11,535 nucleotides of DNA from an uncultured Lachnospiraceae bacterium (GCA_937915975.1 CALGGL010000307.1:1-11535); one strand, 5' to 3'. Shown: positions 1 through 7,140, counted from the stretch's first letter. A program made the numbers and translations. Notes: generated by a model not told the origin, from the letters alone.

Positions 1-1
1 A

Positions 2-1081
2 AGGGAAGTTTTAAAGAAGCTTATCGATAAATACAAGGTTACGCTTATTTCTCTCGGAAACGGAACAGCAAGCCGTGAATCCGAAGCTTTAATTGTAGAT
101 TTATTAAAGGAAATTGGTAAGGATATAAAATATGTTATAGTAAATGAGGCAGGAGCTTCCATATATTCAGCAAGTAAGGCGGCAACCGAGGAATTTCCGG
201 ATTTTGATGAGTGGCAGAGAAGTGCGGCTTCAATTGCAAGAAGAATTCAGGACCCTTTGGCAGAGCTTGTTAAGATTGATCCTAAATCAATAGGTGTCGG
301 ACAGTATCAGCATGATATGAACCAGAAAAATCTCGACAACGCCCTTACAGCTGTAGTTGAAGATTGCGTTAATAATGTAGGTGTTGACCTTAACACTGCT
401 TCACCACAGTTGCTTGGATATATATCGGGTATAAGTAAGCCGATAGCTAAAAATATAGTTACATACAGGGAAAATAACGGAAGATTTACCAGTCGTAAGG
501 ATCTGCTTAAGGTGCCTAAACTTGGACCAAAGGCTTATGAACAGTGTGCAGGCTTTATGAGAATCCTTGACGGAGATGAAGTGCTTGATGCAACAAGTGT
601 CCATCCGGAAAGCTATGAAGCCGCCAAGCTTCTTATGAAAAAGCTTAATATATCCGCTGAGGATATAAAAAACGGAGGAGCAAACAAAAACAGTATAACA
701 ACTATGGTAAAGGATACCAAGAAGACTGCGGAAGAAATCGGAATCGGAGAGCCGACCTTAATTGATATACTGAAGGAACTTGAAAAGCCGGGAAGAGATC
801 CACGTGAAGAACTTGAAAAGCCGATACTTAGAAGTGACGTACTTGAAATGAAAGATTTAACGGTCGGAATGCAGCTTAAGGGAACCGTAAGAAATGTAAT
901 AGATTTCGGAGCCTTTGTAGATATAGGAGTACACCAGGACGGACTTGTTCATATATCCAAGATGAGCAAAAAATACATCAAGCATCCGCTTGAGGTAGTA
1001 TCAGTCGGCGACATCATAGACGTAACCGTAATCGGCGTAGACCTTGATAAAAAGAGAATACAGCTTTCGATGGTAGACTAA
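2..1081 (+). CDS. tex: Tex, RNA-binding transcription accessory protein (C-terminal part, 5' truncated)
   Basis: The open frame runs from base 2 with no start codon in the window, giving 359 residues. Tex proteins are usually a little over 700 residues, so about half is present. Visible in order: the end of the YqgF/RNase H-like domain (LISLGNGTASRESEA near residues 15-29), the conserved stretch ARRIQDPLAELVKIDP followed by GVGQYQHDM, a helix-hairpin-helix region (VDLNTASPQLLGYISGI and the following LLKVPKLGPKAYEQ), and a C-terminal S1 RNA-binding domain of about 75 residues (GTVRNVIDFGAFVDIGVHQD, then GLVHISKMS). Tex is a cytoplasmic nucleic-acid-binding protein associated with transcription; its exact role varies between species. 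An in-frame TTG at 257 is internal to the conserved RIQDPLAEL block and is not a start. The gene converges on rpmB, with a large hairpin after the stop. Identification is very secure. Confidence 0.97.
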   Translation, partial: REVLKKLIDKYKVTLISLGNGTASRESEALIVDLLKEIGKDIKYVIVNEAGASIYSASKAATEEFPDFDEWQRSAASIARRIQDPLAELVKIDPKSIGVGQYQHDMNQKNLDNALTAVVEDCVNNVGVDLNTASPQLLGYISGISKPIAKNIVTYRENNGRFTSRKDLLKVPKLGPKAYEQCAGFMRILDGDEVLDATSVHPESYEAAKLLMKKLNISAEDIKNGGANKNSITTMVKDTKKTAEEIGIGEPTLIDILKELEKPGRDPREELEKPILRSDVLEMKDLTVGMQLKGTVRNVIDFGAFVDIGVHQDGLVHISKMSKKYIKHPLEVVSVGDIIDVTVIGVDLDKKRIQLSMVD

Positions 1082-1131
1082 GATAAAAGTATGTAGATGA
1101 AGTTTCTGCAATGAGACGAAAAAAGTACCCT

Positions 1132-1232
1132 GCATAGAGTTAAGTGACAATGAGTTATATGAGTAAGCAGCTATGGGTAATATAAAAACAGGTGCTTAGC
1201 ATATCGTTAAGTGACAACGTGATATGCGAGTA
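1132..1232 (+). repeat. Two diverged 34-nt direct repeats sharing the core GTTAAGTGACAA
   Basis: Copy 1 is at 1132-1165 and copy 2 at 1199-1232; by eye they match at 27 of 34 positions. The 12-nt core GTTAAGTGACAA (1139-1150 and 1206-1217) is identical in both. Copy 2 forms the apex of the large hairpin, with GCATATC (1199-1205) pairing to GATATGC (1221-1227) around the core. Copy 1 lies outside the hairpin and lacks an equally good stem. I saw no further copy of the core elsewhere in the window. It may be a fragment of a family of interspersed palindromic elements, or a duplication remnant of a terminator. Confidence 0.6.
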
Positions 1233-1262
1233 CCTGTTTTTATATTACCCATAGCTGTTTAC
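1163..1262. terminator. Long perfect hairpin, probable bidirectional terminator between convergent tex and rpmB
   Basis: Bases 1168-1193 are an exact inverted repeat of 1232-1257 (26 bp). The stem extends outward to 1163/1262 with one G-T pair. Inward, after a short imperfect stretch, comes a further 7-bp stem (1199-1205 with 1221-1227) plus GTT/AAC, leaving a loop AAGTGAC. The core CAGGT/ACCTG is flanked by an A-run (1184-1188) and a T-run (1237-1241), so it resembles an intrinsic terminator read from either strand. It begins about 80 nt after the tex stop and ends 9 nt from the rpmB stop. The outer ~20 bp of stem beyond the A- and T-runs is much longer than a terminator needs. Confidence 0.8.
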
Positions 1263-1270
1263 GGGGTAGC

Positions 1271-1456
1271 TTATGCTCTTTCTACTTTTCCGGACTTCAA
1301 ACACTGAGTACATACGTAAACTCTCTTTGGAGTACCGTTAATCATTGCCTTTACTGACTTGATGTTTGACTTCCACATTCTGTTTGATCTTCTATGAGAA
1401 TGGCTCACATTGTTACCAAAGTGAACGCTCTTTTCACAAATACTACATTTTGCCAT
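1271..1456 (-). CDS. rpmB: 50S ribosomal protein L28, zinc-ribbon (four-cysteine) form
   Basis: The 61-residue protein starts MAKCSICEKSVHFGNNVSH and ends KSGKVERA, which is typical of L28, a basic component of the large ribosomal subunit. Two CxxC pairs (CSIC near the N-terminus, CTQC near the C-terminus) mark the zinc-binding version of the family. The start is the ATG at 1456: a strong Shine-Dalgarno, AAGGAGG on the minus strand, lies 8 nt upstream. A GTG three codons earlier would sit almost on the ribosome binding site and is rejected. The gene is monocistronic here, transcribed towards tex and away from asp23, with its own leader of roughly 100 nt. The arrangement rpmB divergent from asp23-fakA is, from memory, common in Clostridia. 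Confidence 0.97.
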   Translation of the reverse strand: MAKCSICEKSVHFGNNVSHSHRRSNRMWKSNIKSVKAMINGTPKRVYVCTQCLKSGKVERA

Positions 1457-1506
1457 CGTTAGCACCTCCTTGACAAACCAAATATTAGCCTACAACTCAC
1501 AAAATG

Positions 1507-1530
1507 CCGGTTCACGAAGGCGTAACCGTC
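1507..1530 (-). promoter_or_regulatory. Possible leader hairpin in the rpmB 5' untranslated region
   Basis: On the minus strand the rpmB leader contains CGGTT and ACG facing CGT and AACCG around a CCTT loop, with a one-base bulge. This is a short GC-rich stem in otherwise AT-rich sequence, about 50 nt before the start codon. Ribosomal protein leaders often carry regulatory structures, but I recognise no known family here. The pairing is visible; a regulatory role is inference. Confidence 0.3.
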
Positions 1531-1565
1531 GCTTTGATCATTGTTTCATAAGCCACAACGAACAT

Positions 1566-1594
1566 ATTTTAACAAAAAACAATATAATATGCAA
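1566..1594 (-). promoter_or_regulatory. Probable vegetative promoter for rpmB
   Basis: Read on the minus strand, TTGCAT (1594-1589) and TAAAAT (1571-1566) are separated by 17 nt, a good match to the housekeeping sigma consensus. Transcription would begin near 1559 and give a leader of about 100 nt. The position inside the divergent gap fits rpmB. Confidence 0.55.
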
Positions 1595-1690
1595 GCAAAA
1601 AATAAATTTTTTTTAAAACAATGCATTTGTGATGTGTTTAAGCATAATATTAAACAATTAGCTTATGCCATTACTATACAAATTTAACAC

Positions 1691-1719
1691 TTGATTAAAT
1701 CACATATAATGGGTATAAT
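1691..1719 (+). promoter_or_regulatory. Vegetative promoter for asp23-fakA
   Basis: TTGATT (1691-1696) and TATAAT (1714-1719) are spaced by exactly 17 nt, a near-consensus housekeeping promoter. The transcript would start around 1726, some 25 nt before the asp23 start codon, leaving just enough room for the AGGAGG at 1738-1743. The other ~200 bases of this divergent gap hold the rpmB leader and promoter and AT-rich sequence in which I see nothing further. Confidence 0.75.
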
Positions 1720-1751
1720 GGTTTAGAATGTTTAGATAGGAGGTAATGTCT

Positions 1752-2111
1752 ATGAAGGGTTATATGACTAACGAATTTGGAGACATTGTTATAGAAAATG
1801 AAGTAATAGCTCAATATGCGGGACATGCAGCTCTTGAGTGCTTCGGTATCGTAGGTATGGCTACCATCAGTATGAAAGACGGAATTGCTAAGCTTCTTAA
1901 AGGTGACAGCGTAAGCAAGGGTGTCAATGTTGTTATTGATGAGGATAATACAATTTCAATTGATTTTCATATTATAGTTGCATACGGTGTAAGCATATCA
2001 ACAGTATGTGATAATCTTATAAGTACTGTAAAGTATTCCGTAGAGGAAATGACAGGCATGTCGGTTAAGAATATTAACATCTTTGTTGAAGGTGTTAGGG
2101 TAATAGATTAG
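1752..2111 (+). CDS. Asp23/Gls24 family envelope stress response protein
   Basis: This is a 119-residue protein of the Asp23/Gls24 (DUF322, YloU-like) family. Diagnostic segments are the N-terminal GDIVIENEVIAQYAGHAALE, then CFGIVGMA, a central VIDEDNTISIDFHIIVAYGVS strand region, and the C-terminal VKNINIFVEGVRV. Family members are small cytoplasmic or membrane-associated proteins linked to cell-envelope homeostasis; the molecular activity is not established. The second ATG (1752) is chosen because AGGAGG (1738-1743) lies 8 nt before it; the ATG at 1746 would be only 2 nt from the ribosome binding site. It is first in an operon with fakA, 16 nt downstream. The pairing of a YloU-like gene with a DAK2/FakA gene (yloU-yloV in Bacillus) is a recurrent Firmicute arrangement and supports both calls. 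Confidence 0.93.
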   Translation: MKGYMTNEFGDIVIENEVIAQYAGHAALECFGIVGMATISMKDGIAKLLKGDSVSKGVNVVIDEDNTISIDFHIIVAYGVSISTVCDNLISTVKYSVEEMTGMSVKNINIFVEGVRVID

Positions 2112-2127
2112 TAGGAGGAAATTTGAA

Positions 2128-3810
2128 GTGGCTATTAAGATAATTGATGCAGAATTGCTTCAGAAGGCATTTCTCGCAGGAGCTTATAACTTGGACAGAA
2201 ATAAGGAATATATTAATGAACTTAATGTATTTCCTGTACCTGATGGTGATACGGGCTCCAATATGTCATTAACCATTATGTCGGCTGCAAATGAGGTAAG
2301 TAACCTTAATAATCCAAGCTTAAAGGAGTTATCAAAGACTATATCAAGCGGCTCATTAAGAGGAGCAAGAGGTAACTCGGGTGTTATTCTTTCACAGCTG
2401 TTAAGAGGTTTTTGCAAGGAAATCAAGGAAAAGTCCGAGATTAATGTTAATGTGCTTGCAGACGGTTTTGTCAGAGGTGTGGAAACAGCATATAAGGCTG
2501 TTATGAAGCCAAAGGAAGGAACAATACTTACGGTTGCAAAGTCGATGGCTGAGAAGGCTGTTGAGCTTGCAGAGCAGGGCGTCGATATAGAAGAGTTTGC
2601 CGATGCGGTTATCGAATGTGGTGATGAGACATTAGAGAAAACTCCGGAATTATTACCTGTACTTAAGGAAGCAGGAGTTGTTGATTCAGGCGGACAGGGA
2701 CTTATGGAGTTCCTTAAGGGTGCATATAACGGCTTGACCGGTAAAGAGGTTGTTGATGTTAAGCCGGCAAAGAAGACTGCAACAGGTTCGTCAGCGATTG
2801 ATACGGAAAATATAGATACTTCAGATATAAAATTCGGTTACTGTACCGAGTTTATTATCAATCTTGAAAAGGAATTTACTATTGATGATGAGATAAAATT
2901 TAAAGAATATCTTACATCAATCGGTGATTCGTTGGTATGCGTGGCAGATGATGATTTTGTAAAGATTCATGTGCATACCAATCATCCGGGACTTGCCTTT
3001 GAAAAAGGTCTTGAGTATGGTTCACTTACCAAGATGAAGATTGATAATATGCGTGAAGAGCATAATGAAAAGCTCATGAAGGAGCAGGACAAGATAAAAT
3101 CTGCCAAGCGTGATGAAGAGCTTGCCGAGCTTAAGAAAAATGAAGAAAAGAAGCCTTTCGGATTTGTGGCTGTTTCAGTTGGTGAAGGCTTAGACAGTAT
3201 ATTTAAGGAGCTTGGTGTTGACTACATTATATCGGGTGGTCAGACTATGAATCCAAGTACCGATGATGTTCTTTCAGCAGTTGAGAAGGTAAATGCAGAT
3301 ACTGTATTTGTACTTCCTAACAATAAAAATATTATTCTTGCCGCTAATCAGGCTGCAAGCATTGAGAAGGAAAAGCAGGTTATTGTAATTCCTTCCAAGA
3401 CGATCCCTCAGGGTATAAGTGCTATGATAGGCTTTGAAGGAACTCTTTCACCTGAGGACAATGCCGAGAGCATGAAGGAGTCCATGAGCATGGTTAAATC
3501 CGGTGAGGTTACCTATGCCGTAAGAGATACATCAATTGACGGCAAGGAGATAAAGACCGGAGATTTCATGGGTATATCGGATGATGGAATAAAGTCTGTC
3601 GGAACAGATATAACCGAGGTTGTAAAAGAGCTTGTTAAGGAAATGGCATATGACGGTTCGGAGCTTATAAGCGTATACTATGGACAGGATGTTAATAAAG
3701 AGGATGCTGAAAATGTTGTTAAGGCATTAACCGATACCTTCCCTGATTATGAGATAGAGCTTCATCCGGGTGATCAGCCTGTATATTATTACATCCTTTC
3801 GGTAGAGTAA
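2128..3810 (+). CDS. fakA: FakA-type fatty acid kinase catalytic subunit (DAK2/DhaL domain protein, YloV-like)
   Basis: The 560-residue product is close to the ~550 of characterised FakA. Its N-terminal DhaL-like nucleotide-binding domain (about residues 5-200) shows the metal-binding motif NVFPVPDGDTGSNM (33-46), the SLRGARGNSGVILSQ block (76-90), and VVDSGGQGLMEFLKG near 185-200. The remainder matches the middle and C-terminal regions of the family. In other Firmicutes FakA phosphorylates fatty acids presented by a DegV-family FakB protein, feeding acyl-phosphate into phospholipid synthesis. A DegV gene lies at 7285-8139. Translation starts at GTG 2128, with AGGAGG at 2113-2118 nine nucleotides upstream. 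It is the last gene of the asp23 operon and is followed by a hairpin terminator. The family is certain; the fatty-acid kinase role is transferred from homologues. Confidence 0.93.
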   Translation: MAIKIIDAELLQKAFLAGAYNLDRNKEYINELNVFPVPDGDTGSNMSLTIMSAANEVSNLNNPSLKELSKTISSGSLRGARGNSGVILSQLLRGFCKEIKEKSEINVNVLADGFVRGVETAYKAVMKPKEGTILTVAKSMAEKAVELAEQGVDIEEFADAVIECGDETLEKTPELLPVLKEAGVVDSGGQGLMEFLKGAYNGLTGKEVVDVKPAKKTATGSSAIDTENIDTSDIKFGYCTEFIINLEKEFTIDDEIKFKEYLTSIGDSLVCVADDDFVKIHVHTNHPGLAFEKGLEYGSLTKMKIDNMREEHNEKLMKEQDKIKSAKRDEELAELKKNEEKKPFGFVAVSVGEGLDSIFKELGVDYIISGGQTMNPSTDDVLSAVEKVNADTVFVLPNNKNIILAANQAASIEKEKQVIVIPSKTIPQGISAMIGFEGTLSPEDNAESMKESMSMVKSGEVTYAVRDTSIDGKEIKTGDFMGISDDGIKSVGTDITEVVKELVKEMAYDGSELISVYYGQDVNKEDAENVVKALTDTFPDYEIELHPGDQPVYYYILSVE

Positions 3811-3879
3811 TTATTAATATTCGGATAAAGTGAAAGAGGTTAAAAACATCTTCGCTGATTTACAAAAATGTGATGCATA

Positions 3880-3925
3880 AAAAGCTGTCACTTTACAGAT
3901 AAAATGTAGAGTGACAGCTTTTCTT
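3880..3925 (+). terminator. Intrinsic terminator after fakA
   Basis: An inverted repeat pairs AAAAGCTGTCACTTTACA (3880-3897) with TGTAGAGTGACAGCTTTT (3905-3922) through 18 positions including one G-T pair, with a 7-nt loop and a short T-run at the 3' foot. It lies 70 nt after the fakA stop and separates that operon from the next gene. The A-run on the 5' side makes it potentially bidirectional. Confidence 0.85.
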
Positions 3926-3996
3926 AATTAACATAATGATTTTTGGTAATTAAACAGATACTTTAGATGTAAATAATTGTAAGGTTTTGATTTATA

Positions 3997-4764
3997 ATGA
4001 ATAATATTTTAAAAGATAGCTTGGATTTTTTCACCTACAGTGATGATATTCCTTACGGAGCAGGCTTTAACCAGTTTAGCATAATACATTTTTTATGGCT
4101 GTTGGGAATCATATCGGTTACGGTAGGCTTAGGAATTGTATTAAAAAATAAAAATGAAAAACAGCAAGGGATAATATTAAAAATTATAGGTATTTTTCTT
4201 GTTTTCCTGATTATCCTAAGAATAGCGGTTTTATATGCCGGAGGACATATGTCGGTTTATGAGCTGCCTCTCCACCTGTGCAGCCTTGCGGGCTTTATAT
4301 GCTTTCTTCATGCTTTCACGGGATGGGATTTCTTAGGGCAGGTTTTATACAGCTTGTGTCTTCCGGGAACAGTGCTCGCTTTGGCTTTTCCTGACTGGAG
4401 CTATTATCCTGCATTTAATTTTATAACCCTTCAGGGCTTTATTTTTCATGGAGGAATAGTTGTTTATATAGTTTTGGGACTTATATCAAACAATATAAAA
4501 CCATCCGTGTATAAAATGTGGAAAGCAATTTTATTTCTTGTTATAATAGTACCTGTGATATATCTTTTTGACAGACACTATGATGTTAATTATATGTTTT
4601 TACTGAGGCCTTCACTTGATTCGCCGCTTGAATGGATTGAAAGGCTGATGGGAAGAACGGGATATCTTATTGGATATGCCTTACTTGTAATGATGGTTGT
4701 AACACTAATGAATATTATTTACGGAGCGATACATGGATTTAAGAGAAAGCATAACAACGATTAA
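3997..4764 (+). CDS. TIGR02206/YwaF-family integral membrane protein, function unknown
   Basis: This is a 255-residue, strongly hydrophobic protein with about six or seven predicted membrane spans (roughly 27-49, 57-81, 91-108, 112-130, 143-163, 176-191, 221-246). The segment YELPLHLCSLAGF (88-100), the following LPGTVLALAFPDW, the HGG at 151-153 and NYMFLLRP (198-205) are typical of the YwaF/TIGR02206 family as I recall it. No member has a settled function to my knowledge. An in-frame stop at 3988-3990 leaves ATG 3997 as the first possible start. Its ribosome binding site is poor (AAGG at 3981-3984, 12 nt away) and no convincing promoter is visible after the fakA terminator. The 3' end overlaps recG by 32 nt in another frame, so the two are probably co-transcribed. 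Confidence 0.85.
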   Translation: MNNILKDSLDFFTYSDDIPYGAGFNQFSIIHFLWLLGIISVTVGLGIVLKNKNEKQQGIILKIIGIFLVFLIILRIAVLYAGGHMSVYELPLHLCSLAGFICFLHAFTGWDFLGQVLYSLCLPGTVLALAFPDWSYYPAFNFITLQGFIFHGGIVVYIVLGLISNNIKPSVYKMWKAILFLVIIVPVIYLFDRHYDVNYMFLLRPSLDSPLEWIERLMGRTGYLIGYALLVMMVVTLMNIIYGAIHGFKRKHNND

Positions 4765-6742
4765 GGGAATAGGAGAAAAAACCGCTTCCTGTTTTTCAAA
4801 GCTTGGGATTCATACGGTAGGAGAGCTTGTTAATACATTTCCGAGGGATTATATATTTTACGGTGAGCCGGTGGACATTAAGGATACAAAAATCGGAGTA
4901 AGAAATGTAGTTGAAGGAATGGTATATTCTTATGTGGATGTGAAGCGTGTGAGAAGCCTTAAGATAGTTACAATGACTGTAAAGGACGGATCGGGTACGC
5001 TTAAAATAACATGGTTTAATCAGCCGTATCTTAAAAATATGTTTCACAAGGGCGAAACCTATGTCTTTGTGGGTGAGGTAAAGATTAAGAATAATATGCG
5101 TGTTATGGAACATCCTGAATACTACAGGCCTGCCGAATACGAAAATATGCGTCAGGAACTTCAACCCGTATATCCGCTTACAAAGGGTCTTTCCAATAAA
5201 ACCTTTCAGAAGGCTGTAAAAAGTGCAAGAACGGCATATCTTAGTCTTAAGGATTATATGCCTGAGGACATAAGGCGTGAAAATAATCTGATGGAGCTTA
5301 CGGAAAGCTATGAAAATATTCATTTTCCGATGAATGAGGAGCTCCTTAAAAATGCAATAAGGAGAACTGCCTTTGATGAGTTTTATAAATTTTTATATGA
5401 GCTTAAGGTTTTAAAACAGGATAATGTCAGGCTTATAAATAATCATAAGATTGTTCAGGGAAAGGCGGTAGCCGAATTTGTTAATAATTTACCCTACAGA
5501 CTTACAAAGGGGCAGCAGCAGGCGATAGAGGATATTTTATCCGATATGGGTGGAGATAATGTAATGAACAGGCTGGTTCAGGGAGATGTAGGTTCGGGTA
5601 AAACCGTTGTTGCCGAAGCGGCACTTTTTGCCTGCGCAAAGGAGGGTTTTCAAGGTGCGCTAATGGTACCTACCGAGGTCCTTGCCAAGCAGCACTATGA
5701 TGAGATTTCGGTAATTTTTGAAAGCTACGGATTAAGAACGGCATGTCTGATTGGCTCGACTCCGCTAAAGGAAAAACGAAAAATTTATGAGGAACTTAAA
5801 AACAAAGATATAGATATATTAATCGGAACCCATGCGCTTATAGAGGATAAGGTTGAGTTTAAGAACCTGGGTCTGGTAATAACGGATGAGCAACACAGAT
5901 TCGGCGTAAATCAAAGAAACAGGCTGGCAACAAAAGGAGATTATCCTCATGTGCTTGTTATGAGTGCCACACCGATACCGAGAACTCTTGCAATCATTAT
6001 GTACAGTGACCTTGATATATCCGTAATTAAAGAGCTTCCAAAGGGAAGAAAGCCTATTAAAAACTGTGTTGTAGGTACCAATTACCGAAATACGGCTTAC
6101 AAATTCATAGCAGGTCAGGTTGCGGAAAAAAGTCAGGTTTACGTTATCTGTCCCATGGTGGATGTAAGTGATACCATGGATTTGACCAATGTAACAGAAT
6201 ATACGGATACACTAAAGGAGTCTCTTCCTCCGGAGATAGTGGTTGAAACCCTGCACGGAAAGATGAAGGCTGACGAAAAAAATGAAATTATGCTGAGATT
6301 TCTTGATGGAAAGATAGATGTATTGGTTTCGACAACCGTAATAGAGGTTGGTATAAATAATCCGAACGCTACAGTTATGATGGTTGAAAATTCGGAACGC
6401 TTCGGACTTGCACAGCTTCATCAGCTTCGAGGAAGAGTAGGAAGAGGAAGTAAGCAGTCCTACTGTATATTTATTAACGGAAAAGAGGATGATGAGGAGG
6501 TAACAAAAAGACTTAAGGTTTTGGAGGATTCCAATGACGGATTTTTCATAGCAGGTGAGGATTTAAGACTGAGGGGACCGGGAGATTTCTTCGGAATACG
6601 TCAGAGCGGAGATGTACAGTTTAATATTGCCGATATATACAATCACGCCGATATGTTAAGACTTGCACAGGAAATCTTAGACAAGCATAGTGAAGAGGTT
6701 GTTCCGGATGTGATTGAAAAGATAAAACAGATAAATATATAA
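4733..6742 (+). CDS. recG: ATP-dependent DNA helicase RecG
   Basis: RecG remodels stalled replication forks and branch-migrates Holliday junctions. The 669-residue length is normal for the family. An N-terminal wedge/OB-fold region (about 1-230) includes IKGIGEKTASCFSKLGI and the strand-rich VEGMVYSYVDV segment. The helicase core follows: Walker A GDVGSGKT (284-291), the DEQH box at 385-388, SATPIPRTL (411-419), and the motif V/VI region with STTVIEVGINNPNA and HQLRGRVGRGS. The C-terminal GEDLRLRGPGDFFGIRQSG element is a strong family marker. The ATG at 4733 is preceded by GGAG six nucleotides upstream, inside the 3' end of the membrane-protein gene; the frames overlap by 32 nt. No key residue is missing. 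The next 150 bases show no strong terminator, only a weak AT-only palindrome just after the stop. Confidence 0.98.
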   Translation: MDLRESITTIKGIGEKTASCFSKLGIHTVGELVNTFPRDYIFYGEPVDIKDTKIGVRNVVEGMVYSYVDVKRVRSLKIVTMTVKDGSGTLKITWFNQPYLKNMFHKGETYVFVGEVKIKNNMRVMEHPEYYRPAEYENMRQELQPVYPLTKGLSNKTFQKAVKSARTAYLSLKDYMPEDIRRENNLMELTESYENIHFPMNEELLKNAIRRTAFDEFYKFLYELKVLKQDNVRLINNHKIVQGKAVAEFVNNLPYRLTKGQQQAIEDILSDMGGDNVMNRLVQGDVGSGKTVVAEAALFACAKEGFQGALMVPTEVLAKQHYDEISVIFESYGLRTACLIGSTPLKEKRKIYEELKNKDIDILIGTHALIEDKVEFKNLGLVITDEQHRFGVNQRNRLATKGDYPHVLVMSATPIPRTLAIIMYSDLDISVIKELPKGRKPIKNCVVGTNYRNTAYKFIAGQVAEKSQVYVICPMVDVSDTMDLTNVTEYTDTLKESLPPEIVVETLHGKMKADEKNEIMLRFLDGKIDVLVSTTVIEVGINNPNATVMMVENSERFGLAQLHQLRGRVGRGSKQSYCIFINGKEDDEEVTKRLKVLEDSNDGFFIAGEDLRLRGPGDFFGIRQSGDVQFNIADIYNHADMLRLAQEILDKHSEEVVPDVIEKIKQINI

Positions 6743-6796
6743 TAAAAAATTATATAATTTATCAAAAATTGTCAGTTTATATTTATTTTACTTGCA

Positions 6797-6803
6797 CATA
6801 ATA
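6797..6803 (+). promoter_or_regulatory. Possible forespore-type -10 element before the SASP gene
   Basis: CATAATA matches the CATNNTA pattern of the -10 elements used by forespore sigma factors, as expected for a spore-protein gene. The matching -35 region (around 6775-6781, GTTTATA) is poor, and the site lies about 94 nt before the start codon. A 9-bp dyad with a 4-nt loop (6810-6831, TATCAAGCA / TGCTTGGTA, one G-T pair) follows directly and could be an operator or leader hairpin. This is a weak candidate. Confidence 0.25.
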
Positions 6804-6896
6804 ATCCTGTATCAAGCAAATATGCTTGGTATATAAGTGAATATCAGTTTCACATTTGCGATTGATAAATCAATAGGATATAAAGGAGAAAGTGTT

Positions 6897-7094
6897 ATGA
6901 GCAAGAATTCTACAAGTGTTCCTGAAGCAAGAACTGCTTTAGACAGATTTAAGTATGAAGTAGCAAATGAGCTTGGTGTACCTCTTACTGACGGTTATAA
7001 CGGAAACCTTACTTCCAAGCAGAACGGTTCTGTTGGTGGTATGATGGTTAAGAAGATGATTGCTGAGCAGGAAAGACAGATGTCAGGCAAGTAA
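6897..7094 (+). CDS. Alpha/beta-type small acid-soluble spore protein (SASP)
   Basis: The 65-residue protein carries the signature of DNA-coating spore proteins: PEARTALDRFKYEVANELGV (9-28), where the KYEVA segment corresponds to the germination-protease cleavage region, and the second conserved block NGNLTSKQNGSVGGMMVKKMI (35-55). In spores these proteins bind DNA and protect it from UV and chemical damage, then are degraded at germination to supply amino acids. The ATG at 6897 is chosen because AGGAG (6884-6888) lies 8 nt upstream. A TTG- or GTG-type extension back to 6837 would add 20 non-family residues and is rejected. It is a single-gene unit with its own terminator. Its presence indicates descent from, or membership of, an endospore-forming lineage. 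Confidence 0.95.
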   Translation: MSKNSTSVPEARTALDRFKYEVANELGVPLTDGYNGNLTSKQNGSVGGMMVKKMIAEQERQMSGK

Positions 7095-7140
7095 TTATCT
7101 GATAAGTAAACTGAATTATTTCCCTCCTATCAGACAAACG

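Noticed and set aside
1132..1232. Repeats after tex as a CRISPR array
   Set aside because: There are only two diverged copies, one buried in a hairpin, with no regular spacers and no cas genes in the window.
1746..1751. Upstream ATG as the start of the Asp23 protein
   Set aside because: It is only 2 nt from AGGAGG; the ATG at 1752 has the normal 8-nt spacing and matches the usual family N-terminus.
3811..3996. Small gene in the gap between fakA and the membrane protein gene
   Set aside because: No frame with a ribosome binding site is open over a useful length; the gap holds only the terminator and AT-rich sequence.
4796..5323. 175-residue open frame on the minus strand opposite recG
   Set aside because: It is antisense to the conserved N-terminal region of RecG; its Ile/Phe/Tyr/His-rich composition is typical of reading A/T-rich codons backwards.
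6743..6775. AT-only palindrome after recG as a terminator
   Set aside because: AAATTATATAATTT is a self-complementary run with no GC pairs; it would be very unstable and cannot be told from AT-rich background.
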